Below, piece by piece: positions 42,661 through 53,688 of a stretch of DNA of 64,000 bases (position 1 is its first letter; each line of letters begins with the position of its first letter). Origin of the DNA: Krasilnikovozyma curviuscula (lineage: Eukaryota > Basidiomycota > Tremellomycetes > Cystofilobasidiales > Mrakiaceae); the NCBI GenBank assembly GCA_014825775.1, contig MVAQ01000067.1, positions 27,791 to 91,790 on the forward strand, written 5' to 3'. The notes below the pieces were generated by a model. The model was given only the letters and a program-made list of their open reading frames with translations. It had not been told where the DNA came from and searched no databases. The position numbers and the translations under genes were made by a program.

Positions 42661-44127
42661 CTAGTAACCCTTTTTGAGATCGACTAAGTTTAATAATTGC
42701 TTTCCAGCTCTAAGTCTCTCCACATTCTCAATCAAAATGTCAGTTGCTATATCTAGCTCTCCTTCTGTGTCGCCGGAAGTGTGAGGTGTTATAATGACTT
42801 TCGGATGAGTCCAAAGCGGGTGACCTGGTGTGAGTGGCTCTGGGTCCGTAACATCCAATACAGCTCCGGAAAGGCCTCCAGGTCGATTGAGAGCCTTCAA
42901 AAGGTCCTCTACAGCAGAACATCAGCACCTTGAACGCACATCAACGACAAATGAGATGAAATGACCTACCAGACTTAACTAAGTCACCTCTACCGACGTT
43001 GATAAAGGTTGCGTCTTCAGGAAGCAGTGCTAAAAGTGAACTGTCAACATTATGTCGTCGATAGTCTATCTCACATCGCACAGCGCGACTCACTGAGGTT
43101 CTCACTGTTCAGCAGCCACTGAGTTTCTTTTGTGCTAGGAAGACTGGCGACCAAGATGTCACTTTTGGACAAGAAAGCCTCAAATGAAGCCTTGTCGGAA
43201 GTGGAGTAGAACTCAGAGGGAATTGATGCTGATGGATCTCCAGTTCCTGGAATCACGTACTGCGGAGCGGAATGATTGAACTTTAGAGCTTAATTCGATA
43301 CAAAACTAAGAAAACGCACACCATGATCTTCTTTTCTCTTTCCATCTGAGTTAGCAGCGATGATGTCGACACCGAAGACTTGAAGCAAGCGAGCTGTCTC
43401 GCGTCCCAGCTGCAGAAGTACAAAGTATCTAAACGAGCGTTCCTTGAATTGACCAGACTGTCAACTTACGTGTCCATATCCCTGTCATTAAATAAGACAA
43501 ACGCGATCAGGTCGGAAAAGCCGGCGAGCAAGTAATAAACGAGTAGAAGACTTACGAGAACGCCGACGGTTTTCCCTCTAATGTTCCTGATAAAGAATTT
43601 GGGTTCTCCAGGCTCTGATATTTCACTCTGTGCCCATCGCTGCAAGGTCTATTTTGGAACAAGTTGTTTTGAGTCACGTAAGGCGGCTAATCAAGCAACG
43701 CCGCGAAGAAGAGTCTCACTCGTTGGTTCATAATCTGCTTCGAAAGCTTCATGTAGACAGCCAGGATGGTTCCAACCACGTACTGAGGTATGGAGATGAC
43801 GTGCGTTCCCGAAGCAGAGCTCAGGGTGATGTCCTTCCTATCCGCTTCAACGAGCTCGACAAAAGGAGGAGAGCTACAGGCCTTGTCAGCTCCCGCAGAC
43901 CCAAGCTGGACGTGAATAAGGTTGGTTAAACTGCTGAATGACTGAATACCTGCTGGAACGAAAGCTTTACTCGATGTGAAAGCTACATCGACGGAAGGTA
44001 AAACTGACGGCGGCACTTCGCCGGTTGGATGGTAATGAACCGATTTGAAGACGCCTTGGAGCTTTCCTAAGCTCTTGGGGGATATCTCTAACAGCACGAG
44101 CAGCGTGTTGAGACTTTTAGCTGTCAT
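42661..44127 (-). CDS. D-isomer-specific 2-hydroxyacid dehydrogenase, divergent member
   Basis: Seven exons: 43720-44127, 43556-43648, 43470-43481 (12 nt, GYGH), 43320-43409, 43094-43259, 42970-43029 and 42661-42908, giving 358 residues. What is seen: 'IHVQLGSAGADKACSS', the NAD-binding motif 'GVLGYGHLGRETARLL' built across the 12-nt exon, 'DILVASLPSTKETQWLLN', the catalytic Arg in 'INVGRGDLV', Glu in 'DVTDPEPL' and His in 'VIITPHTSGD'. All three active-site residues are present, so it is probably functional. It resembles the fungal group annotated as formate/2-hydroxyacid dehydrogenase-like proteins of unknown substrate, and is only distantly related to the copy at 3717-5259. Its start is 174 bases from the end of the bZIP gene. 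Confidence 0.87.
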
Positions 44128-44301
44128 CTTGAATGGGAGTGTTGGTTAGTGACCCATTTAGTTCATGCAGAGAGGCGCTTTCCGATCCTTGACCCGGTCC
44201 TGCAGGCATTGCAAGGCTAAAATCAGCATTTTTGTTTTCGCCAGCAGCTGAGCAAATGTACAAGATCCAAGCATCGCTGATGCATACAGGACACTGTTGT
44301 T

Positions 44302-46082
44302 CTACTGTATCTGGAGATCCTTCGTAATTATAAACAAACAAAGCTCGTCCTCTGCTCGACTTTTCCTCCATTTGTTAGCGGTGTCAATCATCTCCTGGCT
44401 GACCAGCATGGGAAACCTCTTCATCCATTCTTCAGACACCTCCCAATTCCCATCTTCAAAGGCATCGTCGCCTCTCATATGCGCACCGCCAGAGGCTATG
44501 CTTGTGAGAGCATCCTTCAGATCAAAGGTTCCTCTCATATGGATCAAGCTATCTCGAAGCCATGGAGCGAAAACAACATCGATAATGGCATCTGTTGGGA
44601 AGCGAGCAGTTGTGAAACAGTTAATGGTAGTCCACAGCGATCTGATCAATCGACAGGCAGCGTACCATGAGGAACAGCCTTTTGAAGCTCCGTAGGCTGT
44701 AGAGATGGTGGAAGTGGATAGAATGGGTCTCGTTGACGTTTCACATACGTTGTGGTCAGCGCCGCGAATGCCTCGTGGGTTTTGAGGAATTCTGGACTGC
44801 GATCACTTGGAACCACACACGGTTCCTGTGGTGTCAGACCACCCTCTGTTCCTCCTCCGCTTCCTCCTCCGCTTCCTCCTCCTCCATCACTATCCCGTGT
44901 CACGTCTGCGTTAGTTGAAGGCGGTGGTGTCCTCTTTAACGAGTTGAGGGATGACATTAAAATTGCTGCTGCATCTGGAATTTGTTTTGCTGAATTGGAG
45001 TCGAAAGGTGAAGGTAAGAAGCGCATGCTTTCCATCCCCTCGATCATTGAAACACCAGACTGTTGCTGCTGAGGGTTTGTATTCTGGTAGTGCTCTGGCA
45101 GATTCTTGTATTGGAAGTCACCACCGACTCGTGCAAAGAGGGAGGGCGGAGGGCGGAGAGGCGGCGGTTCAGGCTGAGCCGTGTTGGGCTGTAGTGGTGG
45201 TGATAGAGGTGCTGCTGCTGCTGTTGCTGGATGAAAGTCGTCGATTATCTCAACAGACCTTCTTCTTTTCCTTTTAGGGTTGCTTGTAGTGTACGATGAG
45301 GCAGCCCTGTTGCTGATGTTGTCGTTGAGGGTGCGCATTTTGCGACGGAGTAAGACTTCTTGAGCCATGGCTTCGTCTCCTCTAGAAGGTTTCAAAAGGA
45401 TTAATATGGGAGTTTGATTTTAGAAAAATACCAGAAAGAAAGCGCACCTAGTGATGATCCCCTCGTATCGGTCGTCAGACAATCCCAGTCTAATCAACAC
45501 GCTCCCCATGTCCTCATCAAAGAACCCGCCTAAAGCACTGATCAATTTCCTGAGCTTCTTGTTTTCTCCAACTAGCTCGCTGATTACCTCCCGGAGATAT
45601 CCCACATAATCACTCCCTCCCTCCTGGGCAGTCTGCGACGACAACAACTCAACTTTGGCTTCCAGATCCCTCACATACTGCTGTCTTCTCGTACGGAATT
45701 CTTTCTGTTTGATAGCGATGGAGAGGAGCCGTGGGTGGTTGTTTAAAAGAAGAAAGGGGGGTAACTGAACAGCAACATTGTGCTTACCTGAGCAATCCGG
45801 TTTGCTTCTTTCGCTCGGGCAACTTCATCCACACTGGACCCATAGCCAACATGTGCTTTCTTTTTACTAGATGCTCTTTTCGCTTTGCTGCCGTTGGTAC
45901 CTCGTCGACTTGTTGTTTCTAACTGTGTTCGTAATGAGAGGCAGGCGATATTTCGTAATGAGTAACGTAATGATGGACAATAAAGAAAGTGGAAGGTCTC
46001 CTGGGTAGAAATTCACACTCACTCTGTCCTCATTGTCCTCTTCTACATCTTCATACCCCTGAGGTTCGCCGTAGTCTTCCAT
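44302..46082 (-). CDS. bZIP transcription factor with C-terminal DUF3425-like domain
   Basis: Five exons: 46023-46082, 45788-45922, 45448-45704, 44666-45381 and 44302-44591, giving 485 residues. What is seen: an acidic N-terminus, a Lys/Arg-rich stretch, and a bZIP basic region split by an intron ('RAKEANRIAQKEFRTRRQQY', carrying the N-x2-A-x3-x-R pattern). It is followed by heptad-like Leu/Val positions ('VRDLEAKVELLSSQ' to 'ISELVGENKKLRKLISAL'). A long disordered Pro/Gln/Gly-rich region includes a Gly-rich run near 44870, then comes a C-terminal domain 'VVFAPWLRDSLIHMRGTFD' and 'EEWMKRFPMLVSQEMIDTAN' like DUF3425 of fungal bZIP proteins (AP-1-like stress and metabolism regulators). Targets cannot be inferred. 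It is divergent from the 492-aa gene across 1.5 kb. Confidence 0.83.
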
Positions 46083-47610
46083 CGAGTTTCAGCCCAGCGT
46101 TGATTAGTGAGAAATCGAGCAGCAAGCACCCAGGAGGGATTAGCACCGCAGAACAGAGACTGGGCCTCTATTTCAAGACCTAGAAAAGCGGAACAGTCGA
46201 ACAGAGTGTCGTGAAAATAGAATGAGAGGTAGAAAGGAATGGACACTGAGTACCAAGTGGCGGTTCACTTGGAAATTGGTTCGTCTCGCTGTGAGGTAAG
46301 GCTGTCTGTTCTGACTAAAGTGAATGAGATTGTCTATCTCAGTGTAGTGTTCTTGTGTCCTAGTTTCCATCCCCTATCTCTTTCTAGGAGATCCGCTGCC
46401 GTCATCCCTGGCCCTTCTCATTCGATGACAACGGATGAGATCTTACACGAGCGCACCCTCCCCTGGCGCGCTGGACCACTGGCTTAGGCGAGGAGTTAGC
46501 TTCTTTCAAACTTTCAGCTTCTTCGATGTCATCCTATGGAGTAGCGGTAGAAATGACATTCAAATCGACACTACTTCATTAACACCACCAAGCGCCCTCC
46601 CCGTCGACGCTCGTCGAGCTTCCCGTCGCCAACACCTCTTGACGGGAGCGCTACCACAATAGACCCCTACGCCCAGCAGATGTGACAGGCTGTTACGTTA
46701 CCAAGGGTGGTCATAATTCCTCATCACTCTTGGGCGTCGTTATCAGGCCCCTTTCTGAAAAGAACTGGTCGAGGTTTTGTTTACTTATCGACATGCCACG
46801 AGTTTCGAGTCAAGCAAAGTCAAGTTCTGAGTGAGACCAAGACAGGCCATGCTTGTACCTCTGCTCTATTCGCGATAACCGATTAGTCTTTCCTGCAAAT
46901 ACCGAGGGTGAACCAGAATCTCGGAGTGCATATCGTGGGATATCGCCACCGTCGACCTTATTTGAGCAATTTTCCTCGTCTTCGGTGGGTCAAATTCGTC
47001 TTCAGATGAAGGTCCAGTAAAGTTTTGAGCACTCTGTCTGACCTGGAAAAGGACATTTCAAGCAATCCCCTAGCCAGCAGCACAGTAGCCTTGCCTCGAC
47101 CGACCGAAATTTTGACACAAAGTCTCACGTCCCGCACGCGTCTCACTTGTTCCCTTGTCCGCATTCGTTGGCCGCCCCAGGTTGTGGGCTTCCCGCATGC
47201 TCAAACAACCCAGGGGGTTGTAATTGACTGCAGACTGGCTCGCGTAAACCATCAGGTCTCAGATGAAGTGTTTATGATTCAGATTTCGTGTGTTGCAGTC
47301 GACGCCTTCCCCGTCTTCCCGTCGCCCTCGAGGTATCGAGAAAAAAAATGGGAGCATACAAGGCAAGGGCCAGATAGCTATTATAGAGTAGCCTCTTAAC
47401 CACATCTCCCATTTCTCTCCCTCCTCTCCCCTTCCTTCCCACTCGTTTATACTTTCCTTCCTTCCTTCAGTGTGAAGTCGAAGCCCGTACAGTGTCCCTC
47501 ACACAAACAACAAACTTTGTCATCTCCCAGCCCATCTTAGCTCTCTTTCCCAATTCAAATTTGATCTATCACTCCCTCCCAAAGACAACAAGAAAAAACT
47601 CTCTCCCAAC
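46083..47610. promoter_or_regulatory. Large divergent intergenic region, bZIP gene / unknown 492-aa gene
   Basis: The longest gap in the window, about 1.5 kb. On the + side a TATA-like tattatagag stretch lies near 47378, followed by a long pyrimidine tract (about 47400-47470). That tract ends in a strong acceptor-like ttccttccttcag, suggesting a 5' UTR intron or leader for the + strand gene. Open frames in 46200-47400 show no family signal. Long upstream regions are common for regulated transcription factors. Confidence 0.4.
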
Positions 47611-49185
47611 ATGTTGCTTCGTCTTATCCCGGCTCCTACAGCATCACTCCCAGCACCACCAACGGTCCTATTCACCCTGCCCCTCCAATCTGAACCGTAC
47701 ACCACCCAACGCCTTCCAACTCCACCAGCTCTCGTCGTCTACCAAACTGAAGCCGTCCGAGAACGCATCTCCTTCGACACTCCTTTCCACGGCGAGAACT
47801 CTTCTTGGATCTCGTCCATCATCAAGGAGGTCACCTTCGATTGCCTGATCGGCCAAGCCGTCGTCACCTTGATTGATGGAGATGAGCTAAGAGTTGGTCT
47901 ATCGGAGAAGGCGAACTCTGAGTTGGAAATGGTTGTTGATGAAGTCTTGGCTACCTCTCCCAACGCACCAGCACCATCACCGAACTCGAAGCCTTACCCT
48001 TGTTTCAACAAGCCAAGAGAAAATAATCCATTGATCTCTCGGGCTCAGTCTTCTTGGTTGAAGCCAACTGCTTCTCAGCGAGCGAGATACCACAGGAAGA
48101 TGGCTCGTAGTCTTTTGGTAGATGCCTACCGCAACTTTGTGCTTGTGGTTTTGAAGGAGAAGTGAGTGCCTGATTTCATTATTTATTTTTTAATTACTTT
48201 CATTTCTCGCGTGGCCTTTGGTTTTCTCTTGCTGACATTACTCACTCTCCGCAATAGGTTGCCAGCCAACTATCTCACCTGGGCTGTTCGTTCGGAGCTT
48301 CGCATCACTTCCCAGAAATGGGAAGCTTCCCAGACCACCATCGACTCCCTCTTGGAATCGGCCGGTGTTAACTCGCTGTCTTCTGCTCACGGACGATCCT
48401 CCTCCACCGAGACCGTCTCCAGCACCAGCTCTTCCGGAGGTTCATCTGCGGCATCATCTTACGTCAGAGAAATGGAAATCTCTTCTCCACCAATGTCACC
48501 TCCACCAACCCCACGCATGGTCTCCGCATCCAAGTTCCCAGGTCGCCCATCCTGCAAAACGGCACCATCACCAGCCTCACTTCCGCTCGCCCTCCGTATC
48601 GAATACGAATCGATCCTTCTCTCTTCCTCCAAGCTCCAGCTCCGCATCACCCACCTTCGAAAACTCATCACCCGAATTGACCGTGAAGCTGTGAGGAAAG
48701 CGGGTGTCCAGAGAAAGGACGACGAGAAACTCATGCTCATTTCTTCTCGAAGAGCTTGGTCCTCAGGTCAATTCGGCGCCAGCTGCTTCTGTCCAGAAAT
48801 GTTCACCTTGGCTGCACCAGTTGAGCACTCTCCTCTGAGGACGACTACCCTCCCAGAGGTCGAGGAACAAGGTCCTCAGTTCTCATTCGAGCTCATCGCT
48901 CCTTCCCCTGTCCACCCTTTCATCTCTTCCTTCCTCAACAACAGCGACGAAGGTCTCAACACTCCACCACTCTCACCATCATGCTCTACCGACTCTTCCT
49001 CATCTTGTGACGAAGACGAATTCTTGTCTTCTGACGAAGGCGAGATGGACAACCAACTTGCAGCGCCAGTCAACGCCTGGAAGTCATCCAAGCCCTCCGC
49101 TTCTCCAGTCGGTTTGGGATTGGATATGCCAGAAACCAGGTTTTGGTCAGCTAGAGGAAACCGACGTGTTGAAATTAGAGCGTAA
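47611..49185 (+). CDS. Unrecognised 492-residue protein
   Basis: Two exons, 47611-48161 and 48258-49185, are joined in frame by a clean intron. I do not recognise the family. Two parts look structured. The first is residues about 35-185, with 'ISFDTPFHGENSSWISSIIK' and 'DCLIGQAVVTLIDGDELRVG', then a basic 'SQRARYHRKMARSLLVDAYR' helix running into 'NFVLVVLKEKLPANYLTWAV'. The second is a helical stretch near residues 325-375 ('LRIEYESILLSSSKLQLRIT'). Between and after them are long Ser/Pro-rich disordered regions and an acidic patch ('SSSCDEDEFLSSDEGEMD'). There is no signal peptide or membrane span, so it is probably cytosolic or nuclear. The strong pyrimidine-rich leader and clean codon pattern suggest it is expressed. 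Confidence 0.7.
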
Positions 49186-49740
49186 ATCGTTCCGTAGGGT
49201 TGATTTTGGGCTTTGAATACTTTACGATTTTGTTACGACTAGCATCTTTTATCGCACCTTTTGTATATACATTCCAACGCTCTTTACCATTAACTTCCAA
49301 TACATCGCAAGCATTTCAACTGTTAAAACCACCGGGTTGTGCAGAACCTTTCACGCAACAGTATCGATCAAAACAAGCCACCACGTCTTCAATTCGGAGC
49401 GCCACCCAACTGTAAAAACAAAACAACCCGCTCTCTAGCGTTGGAGCAGCAGATAGACCTGTGATAGTACCAGGTACGAGATGGAATAGGAATCTGTCCA
49501 CAGCAGAGTACCTGGCAGACTCCGAGTCCGCACCCTTGCAGCGGGCCCGTACGGGCTTGATTGCTTTGGAGCAGTCCGTCGAAATTAACCCGCTGGAAAT
49601 TTCCTCCAACCACACCCTTCCCTAAGCCAACATCTTTGTTAGCAGCAACTCTTTGCTTGCCAATCACTTACTCGGAAATCCAGCGTGTGTGGACTCATCC
49701 CCAGCCTTTGTACCTTTGTCAGCTCCTTTCCGCTGCCCAC
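49186..49740. other. Intergenic, 492-aa gene to RTA1-family gene
   Basis: About 555 bases between tandem + strand genes: 3' UTR of the first and promoter of the second. Nothing else is recognised. Confidence 0.35.
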
Positions 49741-51127
49741 ATGGCTCTTCCAGCAGCAGCTTTAGCTGTGTCGTTCCTGTCCATACAGGTCGATGCCAGA
49801 ACCAGCCTGTCTTCCTTCAACCTCACCAACTCCACGTTGCATCAGTTTGTGAGTAACAGGGGTTGCGGTGGTCTTGTTGACACTTGCCCCCGGGCTGCCG
49901 CTGAGTGCAGTACTGACGACCCTCTCTTTTTCTTTTCTTCAGGATGATCCTGCAGCAGACCCACTCAATCCTCTGAAATACATTCCTTCCAAAGCTTTGG
50001 CAATCGTAGCGCTTACCCTGTATGCGCTTGTCGCGACAATTCTGCTTGTGGAGCTTATAAAGTTCAAAGGGAAATACTCTCTCACCCTGATCATCGGAGG
50101 CTACTGCTATGCTTTAGGGATGGCTTTGAGGATACCCTTTGCTCTGAATCCAGAGAGCAGTGGGGTGTACATTGTCCTCTACTTGTTTACCGTCCTGTCA
50201 CCCTGCTCGTTCTTGGCATTCGATTATATCCTCGTGAGTGTTTCTCTCTTGGAAGATCTCTACGTCAAGACGTTTAATTTGAGTCTAATCACATTTCTCG
50301 CTCCTTTACGCAACAATCGGTGCAGCTTGGTCGACTTGTCAACCACCTCGAAGCCGGTCAATACCTTCTAATAAACCCAAATAAAACAATGCGAATCTTC
50401 GTCGGAAGTGATGTGGTAACCTTCTTGATTCAGGCTGTAGGTTCACTTTCCATTCTTATATCGAAGGCTATGGTGCTAATCTCACATCAACTTCGCATCT
50501 CATCCTTAGGCTGGTGGTGGACTTTCAAGCTCACACGATGCAAACCTCAACAGAATTGGATCTAAGATCTTCTTGGCTGGGATTGTCCTTCAAATGGCTT
50601 CGTTTTTCTTCTTCACGTGCACTACCATTCTCTTTGGCATCAGAGTCAGAAAGCATGAGCCAGCACTTTGGGCTTCAGGCGGAGGATTGAGAGGGTGGAA
50701 GATTCTTTACTTTGGAATGATATGGTCGTGTGTGGGATTCCTCGTGAGTTACACTAGATCCCGCCTGTTGCTACCCCAATAGTAAGTGGCTAATCATGAA
50801 ACTCTTCACATTTCGCTGTATCAGACGCGATCAGTATTTAGATCAGTAGAACTCAGTCAAGGGTTCACAGGTCATCTTTCAACCCATGAGGTTTATATCT
50901 ATTGTCTTGATACTTTGCGTGAGTCCTGTGTCTTTCTGCTAATTTCTCTACATCCCATCGTTCTGTATTGTACGCTAATTGTCGGTTTTCGCATTCCAGC
51001 CCTTTTCCTGGCGATAATCACCTACATCCCACTTTATCCTACATTACATATTGGGAAACGGCACAAATCATCCGTTGCTTCTTCCCTTACTCAAGAAGCA
51101 GAAACTGCTGGAAGTATGGAGAAGTGA
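49741..51127 (+). CDS. RTA1-family multi-span membrane protein
   Basis: Six exons: 49741-49848, 49943-50233, 50326-50436, 50510-50743, 50825-50918 and 51000-51127, giving 321 residues. What is seen: a lumenal or extracellular N-terminus with N-x-S/T sites, then about seven hydrophobic spans with family landmarks: 'YIPSKALAIVALTLYALVAT', 'GYCYALGMALRI', 'LLGRLVNHLEAGQYLLINPN', 'VTFLIQAAGGGLSSS', 'RSVFRSVELSQGFTGHLSTH' and 'LDTLPLFLAIITYIPLYPTL'. RTA1-type proteins (yeast Rta1, Rsb1, Pug1, Ylr046c) are linked to sterol/azole tolerance, sphingoid-base export and haem transport. The member-specific role cannot be read here. The C-terminal tail is short, basic then acidic. Confidence 0.9.
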
Positions 51128-51236
51128 GACCACAACCTTAGTGCATCTAGATCAGAATTACTTTCCTGACTGAATTGAGCAAGATGCGTTCTATATCACA
51201 TGCGCATCTATTGTAGTTGAGTTTAGCGCGCAACTT

Positions 51237-53336
51237 TTACGCAGATGCGGCATTCGAAGGATTGAGTTCTATCCATTTTTGTACTCCGTTGACAGCCCCT
51301 TCACAATCCTCTTTGTGTTCCAAAAGGAATCCTTGGATCTGAGCTAGAGTGTACTTTCCGCTCGGAACCAGATCAACAAACTTTTCCCTGAAGTCTCTGA
51401 CCTCCGCCGCTCGCTCTCTCATCTTCTGCTGTCGTTTCTCCTTATCTTCAATCTCCTCGTTTCCTGGCTCCTTCTCCTCCGTAATTGAGATTGTCAAGGA
51501 AGCAGGAGGTGCTGGTGGGATCCCGTAGAAGCCATCCCACAGAGCACGTATCTGACTAGATATGGCGTAGGTAAACTCCACGACGCGGTCGATTCTTCCT
51601 GGTCGCATTAATGCAGGGTCGAGCGTGGCGAGATCTGCATTGCTTGTCGCAAAGAACAGGCGTCCCTCGGATGAGTTCGCTCCGTCCAGCGCATTAAGGA
51701 GACCGGAGAGGGTGATTCCACCACCGCGGGCAGGTGCTCCTGGGGATGATGAAGCAGGTGCCGATAGATTGCGGTTTAATGTGAATGCAACATCGATATC
51801 TGCGAAGAATCAAATGGATTGGTCAAAGCACACTACAGCGACGACGACCCCATGCTCACCTTCAAGCAGAAGGATTGACTTTGCGGGAACACGACCTATC
51901 AGCTCATCCAAGATGGTGTCATCTAAATTTGGTCTCGATAGTTGTATGATGTATACGTCAAGGTTCAGTTCACCGGCAAGTGCTCTCACAGCGCTAGTTT
52001 TACCGGAGCCTTGTTGATGCAAGATGTTCTCAGTACTCCTCAAGCCACAGTCACAGCACGAAAAAGCGTACCGGGTACACCGTGTAGCATCCACCCTCTT
52101 CTCCAAGGAATTCCTCTGTCTGAATACCATTTCTCGCTGTCCAAGAAGTCTTGAACGTTCTGTACGAGGCCAGAAAGTACACCCTCTGGTAGGTAGACTG
52201 AGCTGAGAGATCTTTTGAGTCGTAATGTTGGGGGTAACCTGGAAGGTTCACGCAAAGCAATGGTTGAAATTAGCGCTCACGGTCCACCTACGAAGCAGCG
52301 CTGAATAGGCGGAGGGACGAGGTGATGGTGATGGTGCAAAAACAGAGGGAGTGACTTGCCATGATCCATAAGCATCAGCGACAATGACACTCAAGTACGA
52401 TGATTCCTCTTCCTTGACAGCTTCGTACGCACTTCTCGCTTCGTGGACCAAAGCTCTCAACGTCTTCCTCGTCCCAAGGAAGATCTCAACCTTTAAGTTC
52501 TCCCTGGGGCCTCCTTTTCCTCCGGGCGGTATCATTTGTGGATAGCCGTTGTTTGTTTGTCCTTGATTTCGGGTGGTGCGAGGTGAGTGCGATACTGGAT
52601 TTGTTGATGCCGAGATGGTAGCTCTGAGAAAGTGATTATTCCAACGGAAGAGTGCAGCTTCTCCATAATGTGGACTAGATACAGTATTGGATGACAGAAC
52701 CGTCAAAAAAAGCAAGTTACCCTTCGACTGCAAAGCTAACTCACTTCATAACCAAAACACTTTCTGTCTTCTTCCCAGCCGACTTTGACGGCGCGATTGT
52801 ATTACTCTTGGCGTAGTATCTTCCCCTTCCTCCCCTTATATTCCTACTCATTTGAAGGGGTATCGGTAACTCCGATGGAAGGACGTTGGCGTCTCGTTCA
52901 CTGACGACGTAGATTCCCAGGCCGCGGACATCATTCCAGACTTTTCTCTCCTCTAAGTAAGTCATCTAGTACAGTATCCACCGAGGTCAGAGTACAGGTA
53001 TTGTTATGAAGAAAAAGCGTCCGTACTAACCATTGCTTTGAAGGATTCGTCTCCAGATTCGAAAGTAGCGGTGAGCACTAAATACGTCTTGATTTTGTTG
53101 ACAATTGTGGTGTAGGCTGACGAAAATATGGAAGTTAAGGAGGAAGACAACAGGGAGGACATAGTGGTAACGATGATGACTGAGAGTGACAGTGTGCTGG
53201 TGGATGGGAACTGGGCGAAGGGACTGGTCCATGCTTCCCACAGAGCTGGGAATTCTGGAAGCTCGAAGCTAGGGAATCTGAATGGTGATGAAACCCTAGC
53301 TGCTCCAGATAGACCCACAGCATGATCGGCTGGCAT
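51237..53336 (-). CDS. BCS1-like AAA ATPase
   Basis: Six exons: 53031-53336, 52745-52965, 52288-52674, 52072-52238, 51860-52009 and 51237-51799, giving 597 residues. What is seen: an N-terminal hydrophobic segment ('LSLSVIIVTTMSSLLSS'), a BCS1-N domain with 'YEAVKEEESSYLSVIVADAY', the linker 'RSLSSVYLPEGVLSGLV' with 'FLDSEKWYSDRGIPWRRGWM', Walker A 'GVPGSGKTSAVRALAGEL', Walker B 'SILLLEDIDVAF', the sensor 'FFATSNADLATLDPALMRPG', and a C-terminal helical extension ending 'WIELNPSNAASA'. Bcs1 in the mitochondrial inner membrane inserts the Rieske protein into complex III. Fungi also carry BCS1-like paralogues of unknown role. The Asn/Pro-rich insert after the N-domain and the length suggest this may be a paralogue and not BCS1 itself. 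Confidence 0.83.
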
Positions 53337-53688
53337 CTTGGTGTATCTCTACCGATTCCGGGGCAATTGCGCCTCGAGCTCGCCAACCTGAAAGACACTT
53401 GGATCGGGAGAGAGATGGACAAATCTGTTAGGAAAGCCTCACCAATAAGCTCTCTCTAACGGCTGTTCGAGTTAAACTTACAGTATATAGCTATCTATTG
53501 GTCCTCGTCGAATGCAAGGACTGGAATTCGCTGCTACCCTTTTTCGAAGTCGCCACGGATGCATGGCCCATCCTCTAGATTACCTTAAAAGAGTATCTCT
53601 GATGGAGTACTAGCGTTGTTGTTCGCTCCCTATCTGGAAGTTCTCTGTCGCGTAGCTGCGGCGCTTTCGAAACAACTATATCTCTACT
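53337..53688. other. Intergenic, BCS1-like gene to alpha/beta hydrolase gene
   Basis: About 350 bases between two minus-strand genes, holding the BCS1-like promoter and the hydrolase 3' UTR. No gene or repeat is recognised. Confidence 0.35.

Noticed and set aside
44117..44371. 84-codon minus-strand frame with two Cys-x2-Cys-like positions
   Set aside because: It overlaps the end of the bZIP coding exon in another phase and its 3' UTR. The Cys pattern is too short to be a finger.
44860..44900. Triplet-like cctcct/gcttcc repeats as a microsatellite
   Set aside because: They encode an in-frame Gly/Ser-rich linker in the bZIP protein, so they are described as low-complexity coding sequence.
46200..47400. 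Open frames of 60-124 codons on both strands in the 1.5-kb gap
   Set aside because: No family pattern, no consistent exon chain, and composition like non-coding DNA. Left as regulatory or intergenic sequence.
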